Origin: Clostridiales bacterium
GTDB lineage: Bacteria; Bacillota; Clostridia; Oscillospirales; Oscillospiraceae
Assembly (NCBI GenBank): GCA_021205375.1
Contig: JAJPXR010000226.1
Span: forward strand, 1-5,021
Reading direction: 5' to 3'
DNA length: 5,021 nt
The translations under genes and the position numbers were made by a program. Below are positions 1-5,021 of the stretch, in pieces; positions within the stretch are counted from its first letter, which is position 1; each line of letters opens with the position of its first letter. The notes under the pieces are model-generated. The model searched no databases. It was not told the origin of the DNA and saw only the letters and a list, made by a program, of their open reading frames with translations.

Positions 1-1141
1 CGATGGGGCGGCGGCGGCCGGAGGCGTCCGGCTCGCCCAGCTCCATGCGGATGCACTTGCAGCCTGCCACGCGGCCGGAGGGCTTGCCGTCCTCCTGCAC
101 GCCACCGATGATCTCCACCGGGTTGCACAGGGTCAGGAACTCGATGCCCTCTTCCTTGGCGTGTTCGATCTCCTCGTTCCGTGCGGGCATTTCCACCTCG
201 CTGCGGCGGTAGACGATGTAAACGTGCTCCGCGCCCATGCGCTTGGCGCAACGGCAGGCGTCCATGGCCACGTTGCCGCCGCCCACCACGGCCACAGCCT
301 TGGACTTAATGACCGGGGTGTCGTATTCGGGCAGGTAGCCCTTCATCAGGTTGATGCGGGTCAGGTACTCGTTGGCGGAACAGACGCCAGCCAGTCCCTC
401 GCCGGGGATGTTCATAAACCGGGGCAGGCCCGCGCCGGTGCCGATGAACACGGCCTCATAGCCCATGTCGTCCATCAGCTCGTCGATGGAGAGCACCTTG
501 CCCATGACCATATCGGTCATAATTTCCACACCCAGGGCCTTGAGCTTGTCCACCTCACCGGCGACGATGGCCTTGGGCAGACGGAACTCCGGGATGCCGT
601 AGACCAGCACGCCGCCTGCGGTGTGGAACGCCTCAAACACCGTCACCTGATAGCCCTGCTTGGCCAGGTCCGCCGCGCAGGTCAGACCGGAGGGGCCGGA
701 GCCCACCACAGCCACCTTGTGGCCGTTGGAGGCGGGCTTTTCCACGTGCTCTTCCACATTCTCCCGGTGCCAGTCGGCCACGAACCGCTCCAGGCGGCCA
801 ATGCCCACCGGCTCGGTCTTGATGCCCCGGACGCACTTGCTCTCGCACTGGCTCTCCTGGGGGCAGACGCGCCCGGAGATGGCGGGCAGGGCGTTGGTGG
901 AGGAGATAAACTGATAGGCCCCCTCCAGGTCGCCGTCTACGATCTTCTTGATGAAATCAGGAATTTGCACGTTCACCGGGCAACCGGAGACGCAGGGCAT
1001 ATTTTTGCAGTGCAGGCAGCGCTCGGCCTCGCCCTGGGCCATTTCCAGCGTGTAGCCGGTGGCTACCTCTTCAAAGTTCTTATTGCGGACATCAGGCTCC
1101 TGGGTAGGCATGGGAGTCTTGGTGGGACACATATTAGCCAT
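1..1141 (-). CDS. nfnB: NfnB / GltA-type subunit of NADH-dependent reduced ferredoxin:NADP+ oxidoreductase, 3'-truncated by window edge
   Basis: Reading the complement from the ATG at 1141 gives an uninterrupted frame of 380 codons that leaves the window without a stop; full-length relatives have roughly 460-470 residues, so the C-terminus is missing. The N-terminal domain holds ferredoxin-like cysteines C42-x2-C45-x4-C50-x3-C54, then C93, C99 and C103 in a CPQESQCESKC motif, as in proteins binding two [4Fe-4S] clusters. An FAD-binding Rossmann motif VVGSGPSG lies at 145-152, GGVLVYGIPEFRLPK at 176-190, and a second nucleotide motif VVGGGNVAMDA (NADPH) at 285-295. This is the glutamate synthase small-subunit (GltD/GltA) fold. 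No glutamate synthase large subunit is visible. The nfnA gene 14 nt upstream makes the bifurcating NfnB role more likely than true glutamate synthase, although databases often call it gltA. GGAGG begins right after the nfnA stop, 9 nt before this ATG. The role is known for the family; the assignment here rests on motifs and gene order. Confidence 0.93.
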   Translation of the reverse strand, partial: MANMCPTKTPMPTQEPDVRNKNFEEVATGYTLEMAQGEAERCLHCKNMPCVSGCPVNVQIPDFIKKIVDGDLEGAYQFISSTNALPAISGRVCPQESQCESKCVRGIKTEPVGIGRLERFVADWHRENVEEHVEKPASNGHKVAVVGSGPSGLTCAADLAKQGYQVTVFEAFHTAGGVLVYGIPEFRLPKAIVAGEVDKLKALGVEIMTDMVMGKVLSIDELMDDMGYEAVFIGTGAGLPRFMNIPGEGLAGVCSANEYLTRINLMKGYLPEYDTPVIKSKAVAVVGGGNVAMDACRCAKRMGAEHVYIVYRRSEVEMPARNEEIEHAKEEGIEFLTLCNPVEIIGGVQEDGKPSGRVAGCKCIRMELGEPDASGRRRPI

Positions 1142-1155
1142 TGTTCTCTTCCTCC

Positions 1156-2010
1156 TTACTGAATCAGGTCCTTGCCCAGCTTTTCGAAGCGGCACATATG
1201 GTCGCGGGCCATTTCAGCCTCCTGCTCCCGGTAGGTGCCGTTGCGGTTCATCAGCTCGTCGAAGTCCACGGCGTAGCCGTCGAACTCCGGGCCGTCCACG
1301 CAGGCGAACTTCATCTTGCCGCCCACGCTGACCCGGCAACCGCCGCACATACCGGTGCCGTCGATCATGATGGGGTTCAGAGACACCCGGCAAGGCACGC
1401 CAAAAGGCTCCGCCGTCTTGACCACAAACTTCATCATGGGGACGGGGCCAATGGCGATGATGACGTCATACTTTTTGCCGCTCTCCAGCAACTGCTGCTC
1501 CTTGGTGGTGGTGAAGCCATGCTCGCCATAGGAGCCGTCGTCGGTCATAATGTAGAAGTTGTCGCAGGCGTTCTTGAAGTCGTCCTCCAGGATGACCAGG
1601 TCCTTGTTACGGAAGCCGACGATGACGTCGGTCTCCACCCCGGCGTCGTGGAAGCCCTTGGCCACCGGGTAGGCGATGGCGGTACCCAGGCCGCCGCCGA
1701 TGACGCAGGCAGACTTGACGCCCTCCATCTCCGTGGGCTTGCCCAGGGGGCCGACAAAGTCCAGCAGGTAGTCGCCCTCGTTCATCTGGGCCAGGGCGCG
1801 GGTGGTCAGGCCCACGAGCTGGAAGATGATGGTGATGGTTCCCTTCTCCCGGTCAAACCCGCCGATGGTCAGGGGTAGCCGCTCGCCCTTTTCATCGATG
1901 CGCAGGATGATAAACTGACCGGGCTGCGCCTTCCGGGCCACGAAAGGCGCCTCCACCTCCAGAAGCGCGATGGTAGGATTCAGCACTTCTTTTCGCACGA
2001 TTTTATACAT
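1156..2010 (-). CDS. nfnA: NfnA, FAD/[2Fe-2S] ferredoxin-NAD+ reductase-like subunit (sulfide/dihydroorotate dehydrogenase-like)
   Basis: Complete protein of 284 residues, a normal length for NfnA/SudB-type proteins. An N-terminal flavin-binding barrel carries RLPLTI (44-49), the usual FAD contact in ferredoxin reductase-like folds. It is followed by an NAD-binding domain with GGGLGTAIAYP (105-115) and a C-terminal iron-sulfur loop with D217, C222, C225 and C237 (DGTGMCGGC, then FAC). That Asp plus three Cys pattern fits the unusual Asp-ligated [2Fe-2S] cluster described for NfnA. The family also includes PyrK-like dihydroorotate dehydrogenase electron-transfer subunits, but no pyrD lies alongside and nfnB follows directly. 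In the NfnAB complex this subunit handles NAD(H), while NfnB handles NADP(H) and ferredoxin. I chose the ATG at 2010 because GAGGAGG ends 9 nt upstream and homology begins at MYKIVRKEVL. The frame stays open upstream to a GTG at 2133 and an ATG at 2028, but the first has no ribosome site and the second overlaps the Shine-Dalgarno sequence itself. Confidence 0.94.
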   Translation of the reverse strand: MYKIVRKEVLNPTIALLEVEAPFVARKAQPGQFIILRIDEKGERLPLTIGGFDREKGTITIIFQLVGLTTRALAQMNEGDYLLDFVGPLGKPTEMEGVKSACVIGGGLGTAIAYPVAKGFHDAGVETDVIVGFRNKDLVILEDDFKNACDNFYIMTDDGSYGEHGFTTTKEQQLLESGKKYDVIIAIGPVPMMKFVVKTAEPFGVPCRVSLNPIMIDGTGMCGGCRVSVGGKMKFACVDGPEFDGYAVDFDELMNRNGTYREQEAEMARDHMCRFEKLGKDLIQ

Positions 2011-2019
2011 GTCCAAGTT

Positions 2020-2026
2020 CCTCCTC
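2020..2026 (-). promoter_or_regulatory. Shine-Dalgarno site fixing the nfnA start
   Basis: The complement reads GAGGAGG, 9 nt before the ATG at 2010. It is a near-perfect anti-16S match and rules out the in-frame upstream ATG at 2028, which lies immediately next to it and would have no ribosome site of its own. Confidence 0.85.
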
Positions 2027-2029
2027 ATT

Positions 2030-2045
2030 GGTACGATGGTACGAT
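2030..2045. repeat. Tandem 8-bp direct repeat (GGTACGAT x2) just upstream of the nfnA ribosome site
   Basis: Plus-strand GGTACGAT occurs twice without a gap at 2030-2037 and 2038-2045. In the nfnA mRNA it reads AUCGUACC twice, ending 3 nt before the Shine-Dalgarno sequence. Each copy contains CGUACC, complementary to GGUACG at 2159-2154, near the predicted 5' end of the same transcript. The repeat is real; any function is inference, and a two-copy 8-mer may be chance. Confidence 0.6.
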
Positions 2046-2163
2046 ATATCCCCTCTGCAATTTTGGGAGCCTCCGTTGCAGACTGAATAACAAAGCTTTT
2101 CAAACGGCGTTCCGCAGAACCGCCGCCGGGCACGCCGTCAAAAAAACAGCGTGCGTACCCTTT

Positions 2164-2192
2164 ATTATATCGAACGGCGGCGGATTATGCAA
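2164..2192 (-). promoter_or_regulatory. Predicted sigma-A promoter for nfnAB
   Basis: On the complement a perfect -10 TATAAT (2164-2169) lies 17 bp downstream of TTGCAT (2187-2192), which keeps the TTG of the -35 consensus. The expected start is near 2156-2158. The short AT-rich stretch stands out in GC-rich surroundings. It begins only 11 bases past the ligA stop, so nfnAB is probably transcribed independently of ligA. Confidence 0.72.
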
Positions 2193-2202
2193 GAGGCAAT
2201 TC

Positions 2203-4188
2203 TCAATCCGTCAGATTTAGCATTTCCAGCAGCTCTGCTTCTGAGAGGATGGGGACCCCCAGGCTCTGGGCCTTGGTCAGCTTGCTTCCGGCGGCCTCTC
2301 CCGCCACCACATAACTGGTCTTTTTGGAGACGGAGCCGGAGACCTTGCCGCCGTTTTGTTCGATGAGCTTCTTAGCCTCATTTCGCTTCATTTGAGCGAG
2401 GGTTCCCGTCAATACGAAGGTCAGCCCTTTCAGCGTCTCCCCCGGTTTTTCCTCGGTGCTCTGGAAGTTGACCCCCGCCTCTCGCAGCGCTTGAATCAGG
2501 TGCTGGGACTGGGGGTTAGCAAACCACCGGACGATGGACTGGGCGGTGATGGCCCCGATGTCGTCCACGGCTGTCAGTTCCTCCTCTGTGGCCTCCATGA
2601 GCCGGTCCAGCGAGCCAAACTGCCGGGCCAGTACCTGGGCGGCCTTGCTGCCCACCTGCCGGATGCCGAAGGCGCAGAGCAGCTTGGAAAGGTCGTTCTG
2701 CTTGGATTTTTCCAGGGCGTTCAGCAGGTTTTCCGCCGATTTCTCCCCCATTCGGTCCAGTTCGGCCACTTTTTTTCCGTCCAGCCGGTACAGGTCCGCC
2801 GGGGTTTTCACCAGCCCGGCGTTTACCAGCGCCTCCACCACCGCTGGCCCCAGGCCCTCGATGTCCATGGCGTCCCGACTGGCGAAGTGGGTCAGGTTCC
2901 GCATGAGCTGGGCGGGACATTCCGCCCCGGTGCAGCGCACCGCCGCCCCGTCCGGGTCCCGCTCCACGGGCGCGCCGCAGACCGGGCAGACGGAAGGCAA
3001 AAAGTAGGGTTTGCTCCCCTCCTGCCGTTTGGACAAATCCACGCTGACCACCTGGGGGATGATCTCCCCGGCCTTTTGGACGATGACCGTGTCGCCGATG
3101 CGGATGTCCTTCTCGGTGATGAAGTCCTGGTTGTGGAGGGTGGCGTTGGTCACGGTGGTGCCCGCCAGCCGCACCGGTTCCACCACCGCCTTGGGGGTCA
3201 GCACCCCGGTTCGGCCCACCTGCACCACGATGTCCAGCACCTTTGTGGGCTTCTGCTCCGGCGGGTACTTCCACGCCACCGCCCACCGGGGGAACTTGGC
3301 GGTGCTGCCCAGCAGCTCCCGCTCTGGTAGGCTGTCCAGCTTGACCACCGCCCCGTCGATGTCGAAGGGGTAGCGTTCCCGCTCCTCTCCGAGAGCAGAA
3401 ATCCACTGGGAGACCTCCCCCACCGTGTCAAAAACCGGGTGGGGGATGACCCGGAATTGCAGCGTCTCCAGATAGTCCAGGGCCTGGGAATCCGTCTCAA
3501 AGGCCGGGCCGTCGGAGAGCTGGATGTTGAAGATGATGCAGTCCAGCATCCGCTTTGCGGCGATTTTCGGGTCCAACTGCCGCAGAGAACCGGCGGCGGC
3601 GTTCCGGGGGTTGGCAAAGAGCGCTTCTCCCTCCAGCTCCCGCTGGTCGTTCAGCCGGGCGAACCGTTCTCTGGAAATATAGCACTCTCCCCGGACAATG
3701 AGCCGGTGGGGTGCCCTGGTCAGCTTCATGGGGATGGAGCGGACGGTGCGGAGGTTTTCGGTCACATCCTCCCCCACCTGGCCGTCCCCCCGGGTGGCCC
3801 CCCGGACAAACACGCCGTCCACATACTCCAGCGCCACGGAGAGGCCGTCCACCTTCGGTTCCGCCACATAGCGGACCGCCTCTGCGCTCTGACGCACCCG
3901 CTGGTCGAAGGCCGTCAGTTCCCCCTGTTCAAATACGTCTTGGAGGGACAGCAGCGGGACCTCGTGTGTCACCTCCGCGAAGGCGGAGATGGCTTCGCCG
4001 CCCACCCGCTGAGTGGGGGAATCCGGCGTCACCAGCTCCGGGTGCACTGCCTCCAACTGCTCCAGTTCCCGCAGCTTGCGGTCGTATTCGTAATCAGAGA
4101 CTGACGGCGCGTCCAGCACGTAATACTGGTAGTTCCACCGGTTCAGTTCCTCTTTCAGCGCGTCGATTTGCGCCTTTGCTTCCTTCAT
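2203..4188 (-). CDS. ligA: NAD+-dependent DNA ligase LigA
   Basis: Seals nicks in duplex DNA in replication (Okazaki fragment joining) and repair, using NAD+ to adenylate its catalytic lysine. The 661-residue product has all domains in order. The Ia region near the N-terminus has NYQYYVLDAPSVSDYEYD for NMN binding. In the adenylation domain KVDG holds the catalytic Lys at 112, and NPRNAAAGSLRQLD, FDIDGAVVK and AWKYPPEQKPT are further nucleotidyltransferase motifs. An OB fold follows, then a zinc finger (C401, C404, C419, C424), helix-hairpin-helix repeats (about 437-567) and a C-terminal BRCT domain (about 586-658, with FVLTGTL). Length and motifs are those of an intact, active enzyme. The ATG at 4188 has GAGGAG 11 nt upstream. 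A GTG at 4197 (664 residues) is only 2 nt from that site but overlaps the yunB stop as GTGA, so the start is uncertain by three codons. Translation is probably coupled to yunB. Confidence 0.98.
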   Translation of the reverse strand: MKEAKAQIDALKEELNRWNYQYYVLDAPSVSDYEYDRKLRELEQLEAVHPELVTPDSPTQRVGGEAISAFAEVTHEVPLLSLQDVFEQGELTAFDQRVRQSAEAVRYVAEPKVDGLSVALEYVDGVFVRGATRGDGQVGEDVTENLRTVRSIPMKLTRAPHRLIVRGECYISRERFARLNDQRELEGEALFANPRNAAAGSLRQLDPKIAAKRMLDCIIFNIQLSDGPAFETDSQALDYLETLQFRVIPHPVFDTVGEVSQWISALGEERERYPFDIDGAVVKLDSLPERELLGSTAKFPRWAVAWKYPPEQKPTKVLDIVVQVGRTGVLTPKAVVEPVRLAGTTVTNATLHNQDFITEKDIRIGDTVIVQKAGEIIPQVVSVDLSKRQEGSKPYFLPSVCPVCGAPVERDPDGAAVRCTGAECPAQLMRNLTHFASRDAMDIEGLGPAVVEALVNAGLVKTPADLYRLDGKKVAELDRMGEKSAENLLNALEKSKQNDLSKLLCAFGIRQVGSKAAQVLARQFGSLDRLMEATEEELTAVDDIGAITAQSIVRWFANPQSQHLIQALREAGVNFQSTEEKPGETLKGLTFVLTGTLAQMKRNEAKKLIEQNGGKVSGSVSKKTSYVVAGEAAGSKLTKAQSLGVPILSEAELLEMLNLTD

Positions 4189-4193
4189 CTCTC

Positions 4194-4886
4194 TCACTGC
4201 TCCTCTGCGGCGTTGGAATCCGCCGCCTGGTCATAGGGGTTCCAGCTTGCGTAGCTCTCCGGCACGTCCCCCATCAGGATGGATTGGGCCAGCGGAATGG
4301 TGCTGGTGAGCTGCTGTCTGTGGACCCCGCCGGGGATCATCAGCAGCACATCCACCGAAATCACCATATTGATCTGATGGAGGGTCTGGTTAATGCCCGC
4401 CGCCTGAAATTCGCTTTCGAAGGAGATGCCCACCTGACCGGCGTGTAAAATCTCCACGCTGACCTCCGGCCCCAGGCTGGAGAACACCGTCAGGTTCAAC
4501 ACCGCCCCGATGGGGATTTGAACGCGCTGCCGCTCCATGCCGTCCAGCACCGTGGAGACCTCCCGGCCCATGCTGACCCGCAGGGCGTTGAGCATATCCA
4601 TGTCGGTGGTCATGCCAACCACTTCCCCGTTGTTGTCGTAAAACACCTGCACAAGGTCGTTGTAGCTCAGCTCCCCGGCCTCGGTAAGGCTGGAACAGAC
4701 CTCGTTGACCTCGGCGGTCACCAGATTGTCCAGCTCCGCTCTGGCCAGCTCCAGCACGATGGGCCGGATGCGTCCGTCCACCACCCACAGCAGCACCGCC
4801 GCCGTCAGCAGCGCAGCCCCCAACAGGAACAATCCCCGCCCTTTCCCACGTCCCCGGCGGGGCGGGCGGGGTCTTGGCCGTCTCAT
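4194..4886 (-). CDS. yunB: Sporulation protein YunB
   Basis: Encodes 230 residues: a very basic Arg/Pro-rich N-terminus (1-18), one hydrophobic membrane segment (about 19-37, GLFLLGAALLTAAVLLWVV), then a domain expected outside the cytoplasm. Family-like signatures are the conserved NEV near 61-63, SYNDLVQVFYDNNGEVVGM (74-92), IPIGAVLNL (124-132), a GINQTLHQINMVISVDV stretch (164-180) and IPLAQSILMGDVPESY (197-212). These match YunB, a Firmicutes sporulation protein that is under mother-cell sigma-E control in Bacillus subtilis. Its molecular function is not established. Length is slightly below the approximately 250 residues of the Bacillus protein. The ATG at 4886 is chosen because it starts just before the basic region and membrane anchor and has a GGGGGTGG-like ribosome site a few nt upstream. 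The frame stays open to the window edge, but that part translates the palindromic repeat and is unlikely to be coding. The stop overlaps the ligA GTG candidate. Confidence 0.88.
   Translation of the reverse strand: MRRPRPRPPRRGRGKGRGLFLLGAALLTAAVLLWVVDGRIRPIVLELARAELDNLVTAEVNEVCSSLTEAGELSYNDLVQVFYDNNGEVVGMTTDMDMLNALRVSMGREVSTVLDGMERQRVQIPIGAVLNLTVFSSLGPEVSVEILHAGQVGISFESEFQAAGINQTLHQINMVISVDVLLMIPGGVHRQQLTSTIPLAQSILMGDVPESYASWNPYDQAADSNAAEEQ
4200..4205 (-). promoter_or_regulatory. Ribosome site for ligA, embedded in the 3' end of yunB
   Basis: The complement reads GAGGAG within the last codons of yunB. It lies 11 nt from the ATG at 4188 and only 2 nt from the GTG at 4197, which favours the ATG. 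The position suggests ribosomes finishing yunB feed ligA initiation. Confidence 0.55.
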
Positions 4887-4932
4887 GGTCACCACCCCCT
4901 CGCCTATTTTATGCGGGAGGGCGTGTCCCTGT

Positions 4933-4965
4933 GCGAAATTAGCTGTTAGCTTATTAGTCTTTCGC
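4933..4965. repeat. Imperfect inverted repeat upstream of yunB
   Basis: GCGAAA at 4933-4938 is matched by TTTCGC at 4960-4965 (6-bp stem, 21-nt AT-rich loop containing TTAGC twice in direct orientation). It lies next to the palindromic element at 4971-5019 and may be an extension of the same mobile repeat or a separate regulatory hairpin. The pairing is visible; the interpretation is open. Confidence 0.35.
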
Positions 4966-4970
4966 CAGAA

Positions 4971-5019
4971 ACCCCTCCGTCGCGGCTTGCGCCGCGCCAC
5001 CTCCCCTTTCAGGGGAGGC
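4971..5019. repeat. Two-hairpin palindromic element (REP/MITE-like)
   Basis: Two strong hairpins sit back to back. CCTCCCCT (5000-5007) pairs with AGGGGAGG (5011-5018) across a 3-nt loop, and CGCGGC (4981-4986) pairs with GCCGCG (4991-4996) across a 4-nt loop that reads GCAA on the minus strand. The flanking ACCCCTCC (4971-4978) reads GGAGGGGT on the minus strand and could compete for the same CCTCC arm. This architecture resembles short dispersed intergenic palindromes I associate with GC-rich gut Clostridia. Only one copy is in the window, so its dispersal cannot be shown here. It may continue past 5021. Confidence 0.6.
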
Positions 5020-5021
5020 AA

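Larger units (their letters stand above)
2011..2158 (-). promoter_or_regulatory. Structured 5' leader of nfnAB with overlapping alternative stems
   Basis: About 147 nt separate the predicted transcription start from the nfnA ATG. On the transcript, stem A pairs 2149-2154 with 2130-2135 (GCACGC/GCGUGC, with a U7 tract in its loop). Stem B pairs 2132-2138 with 2104-2110 (ACGGCGU/ACGCCGU). Stem C pairs 2117-2124 with 2106-2112 (GAACGCC side perfect, one bulged base, UGCG loop). A and C can coexist, but B shares bases with both and excludes them. A fourth stem, D, pairs 2076-2082 with 2054-2060 (7 bp, 15-nt loop). I recognise no known riboswitch or T-box motif. No stem is followed by a U-run that would make it an obvious terminator. 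The pairings are seen in sequence; a regulatory role is inference. Confidence 0.4.

Noticed and set aside
161..1162. Long plus-strand open frame (333 codons) opposite nfnB
   Set aside because: It lies antisense to a strongly conserved gene, its product is low-complexity and His/Ala/Gly/Leu-rich, and such frames arise from GC-biased third positions on the other strand.
1141..1878. Plus-strand open frame (245 codons) opposite nfnA
   Set aside because: Antisense shadow of nfnA with His/Val/Ala-rich composition and no recognisable domain.
2011..2133. N-terminal extension of nfnA from the GTG at 2133
   Set aside because: There is no ribosome site, the extension has no family similarity, and it would translate the structured leader; the strong Shine-Dalgarno sequence serves the ATG at 2010.
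2140..2146. U7 tract downstream of ligA as a possible intrinsic terminator
   Set aside because: No stable GC stem ends immediately before the tract; the nearest stem (A) contains it in its loop. It also lies downstream of the nfnAB promoter. No ligA terminator is visible.
2356..3330. Plus-strand open frame (324 codons) opposite ligA
   Set aside because: Antisense to intact, motif-complete ligA; the composition is typical of a shadow frame and there is no family resemblance.
2516..3406. Minus-strand open frame (296 codons) inside ligA in another frame
   Set aside because: Gly/Arg-rich translation of the GC-rich ligA sequence in the wrong frame; ligA's own frame is unbroken throughout.
4906..4913. 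CATAAAAT on the minus strand, resembling a sigma-E -10 box ahead of yunB
   Set aside because: It fits the -10 pattern and the expected regulon, but I find no matching -35 at the right distance, and a start this close to the ATG would leave a leader of only about 15 nt. Kept as a weak possibility only.

Overview
The window looks like a piece of a GC-rich, anaerobic, spore-forming Firmicutes chromosome (class Clostridia). The Oscillospiraceae/Flavonifractor-like branch is my best guess, from the high GC, strong AGGAGG ribosome sites, a YunB sporulation protein and an NfnAB-type electron-bifurcating pair. The assignment to that branch is inference. All four genes lie on the minus strand, so transcription runs from position 5021 towards position 1.

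In transcription order: (1) 4887-5021 is non-coding sequence upstream of yunB. It carries a compact two-hairpin palindromic element (about 4971-5019) that looks like a dispersed REP/MITE-type repeat, and a further inverted repeat at 4933-4965. (2) yunB (4194-4886) encodes a membrane-anchored sporulation protein. (3) ligA (2203-4188, or to 4197 from a GTG) encodes the complete NAD+-dependent DNA ligase. It is translationally coupled to yunB, whose stop codon overlaps the GTG candidate in a GTGA. (4) 2011-2202 is a 192-base intergenic region with a good sigma-A promoter (TTGCAT - 17 bp - TATAAT) and a leader of about 147 nt that folds into overlapping, mutually exclusive stems. (5) nfnA (1156-2010) is followed after 14 nt by nfnB (1-1141, running off the window).

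nfnA and nfnB together should form the soluble NADH-dependent reduced ferredoxin:NADP+ oxidoreductase, a flavin-based electron-bifurcating complex that balances NADH, NADPH and ferredoxin pools in fermenting anaerobes. yunB-ligA and nfnAB appear to be separate transcription units, although no intrinsic terminator is visible between them. The genes are all recognisable families. The least explained parts are the structured nfnA leader and the palindromic element upstream of yunB.
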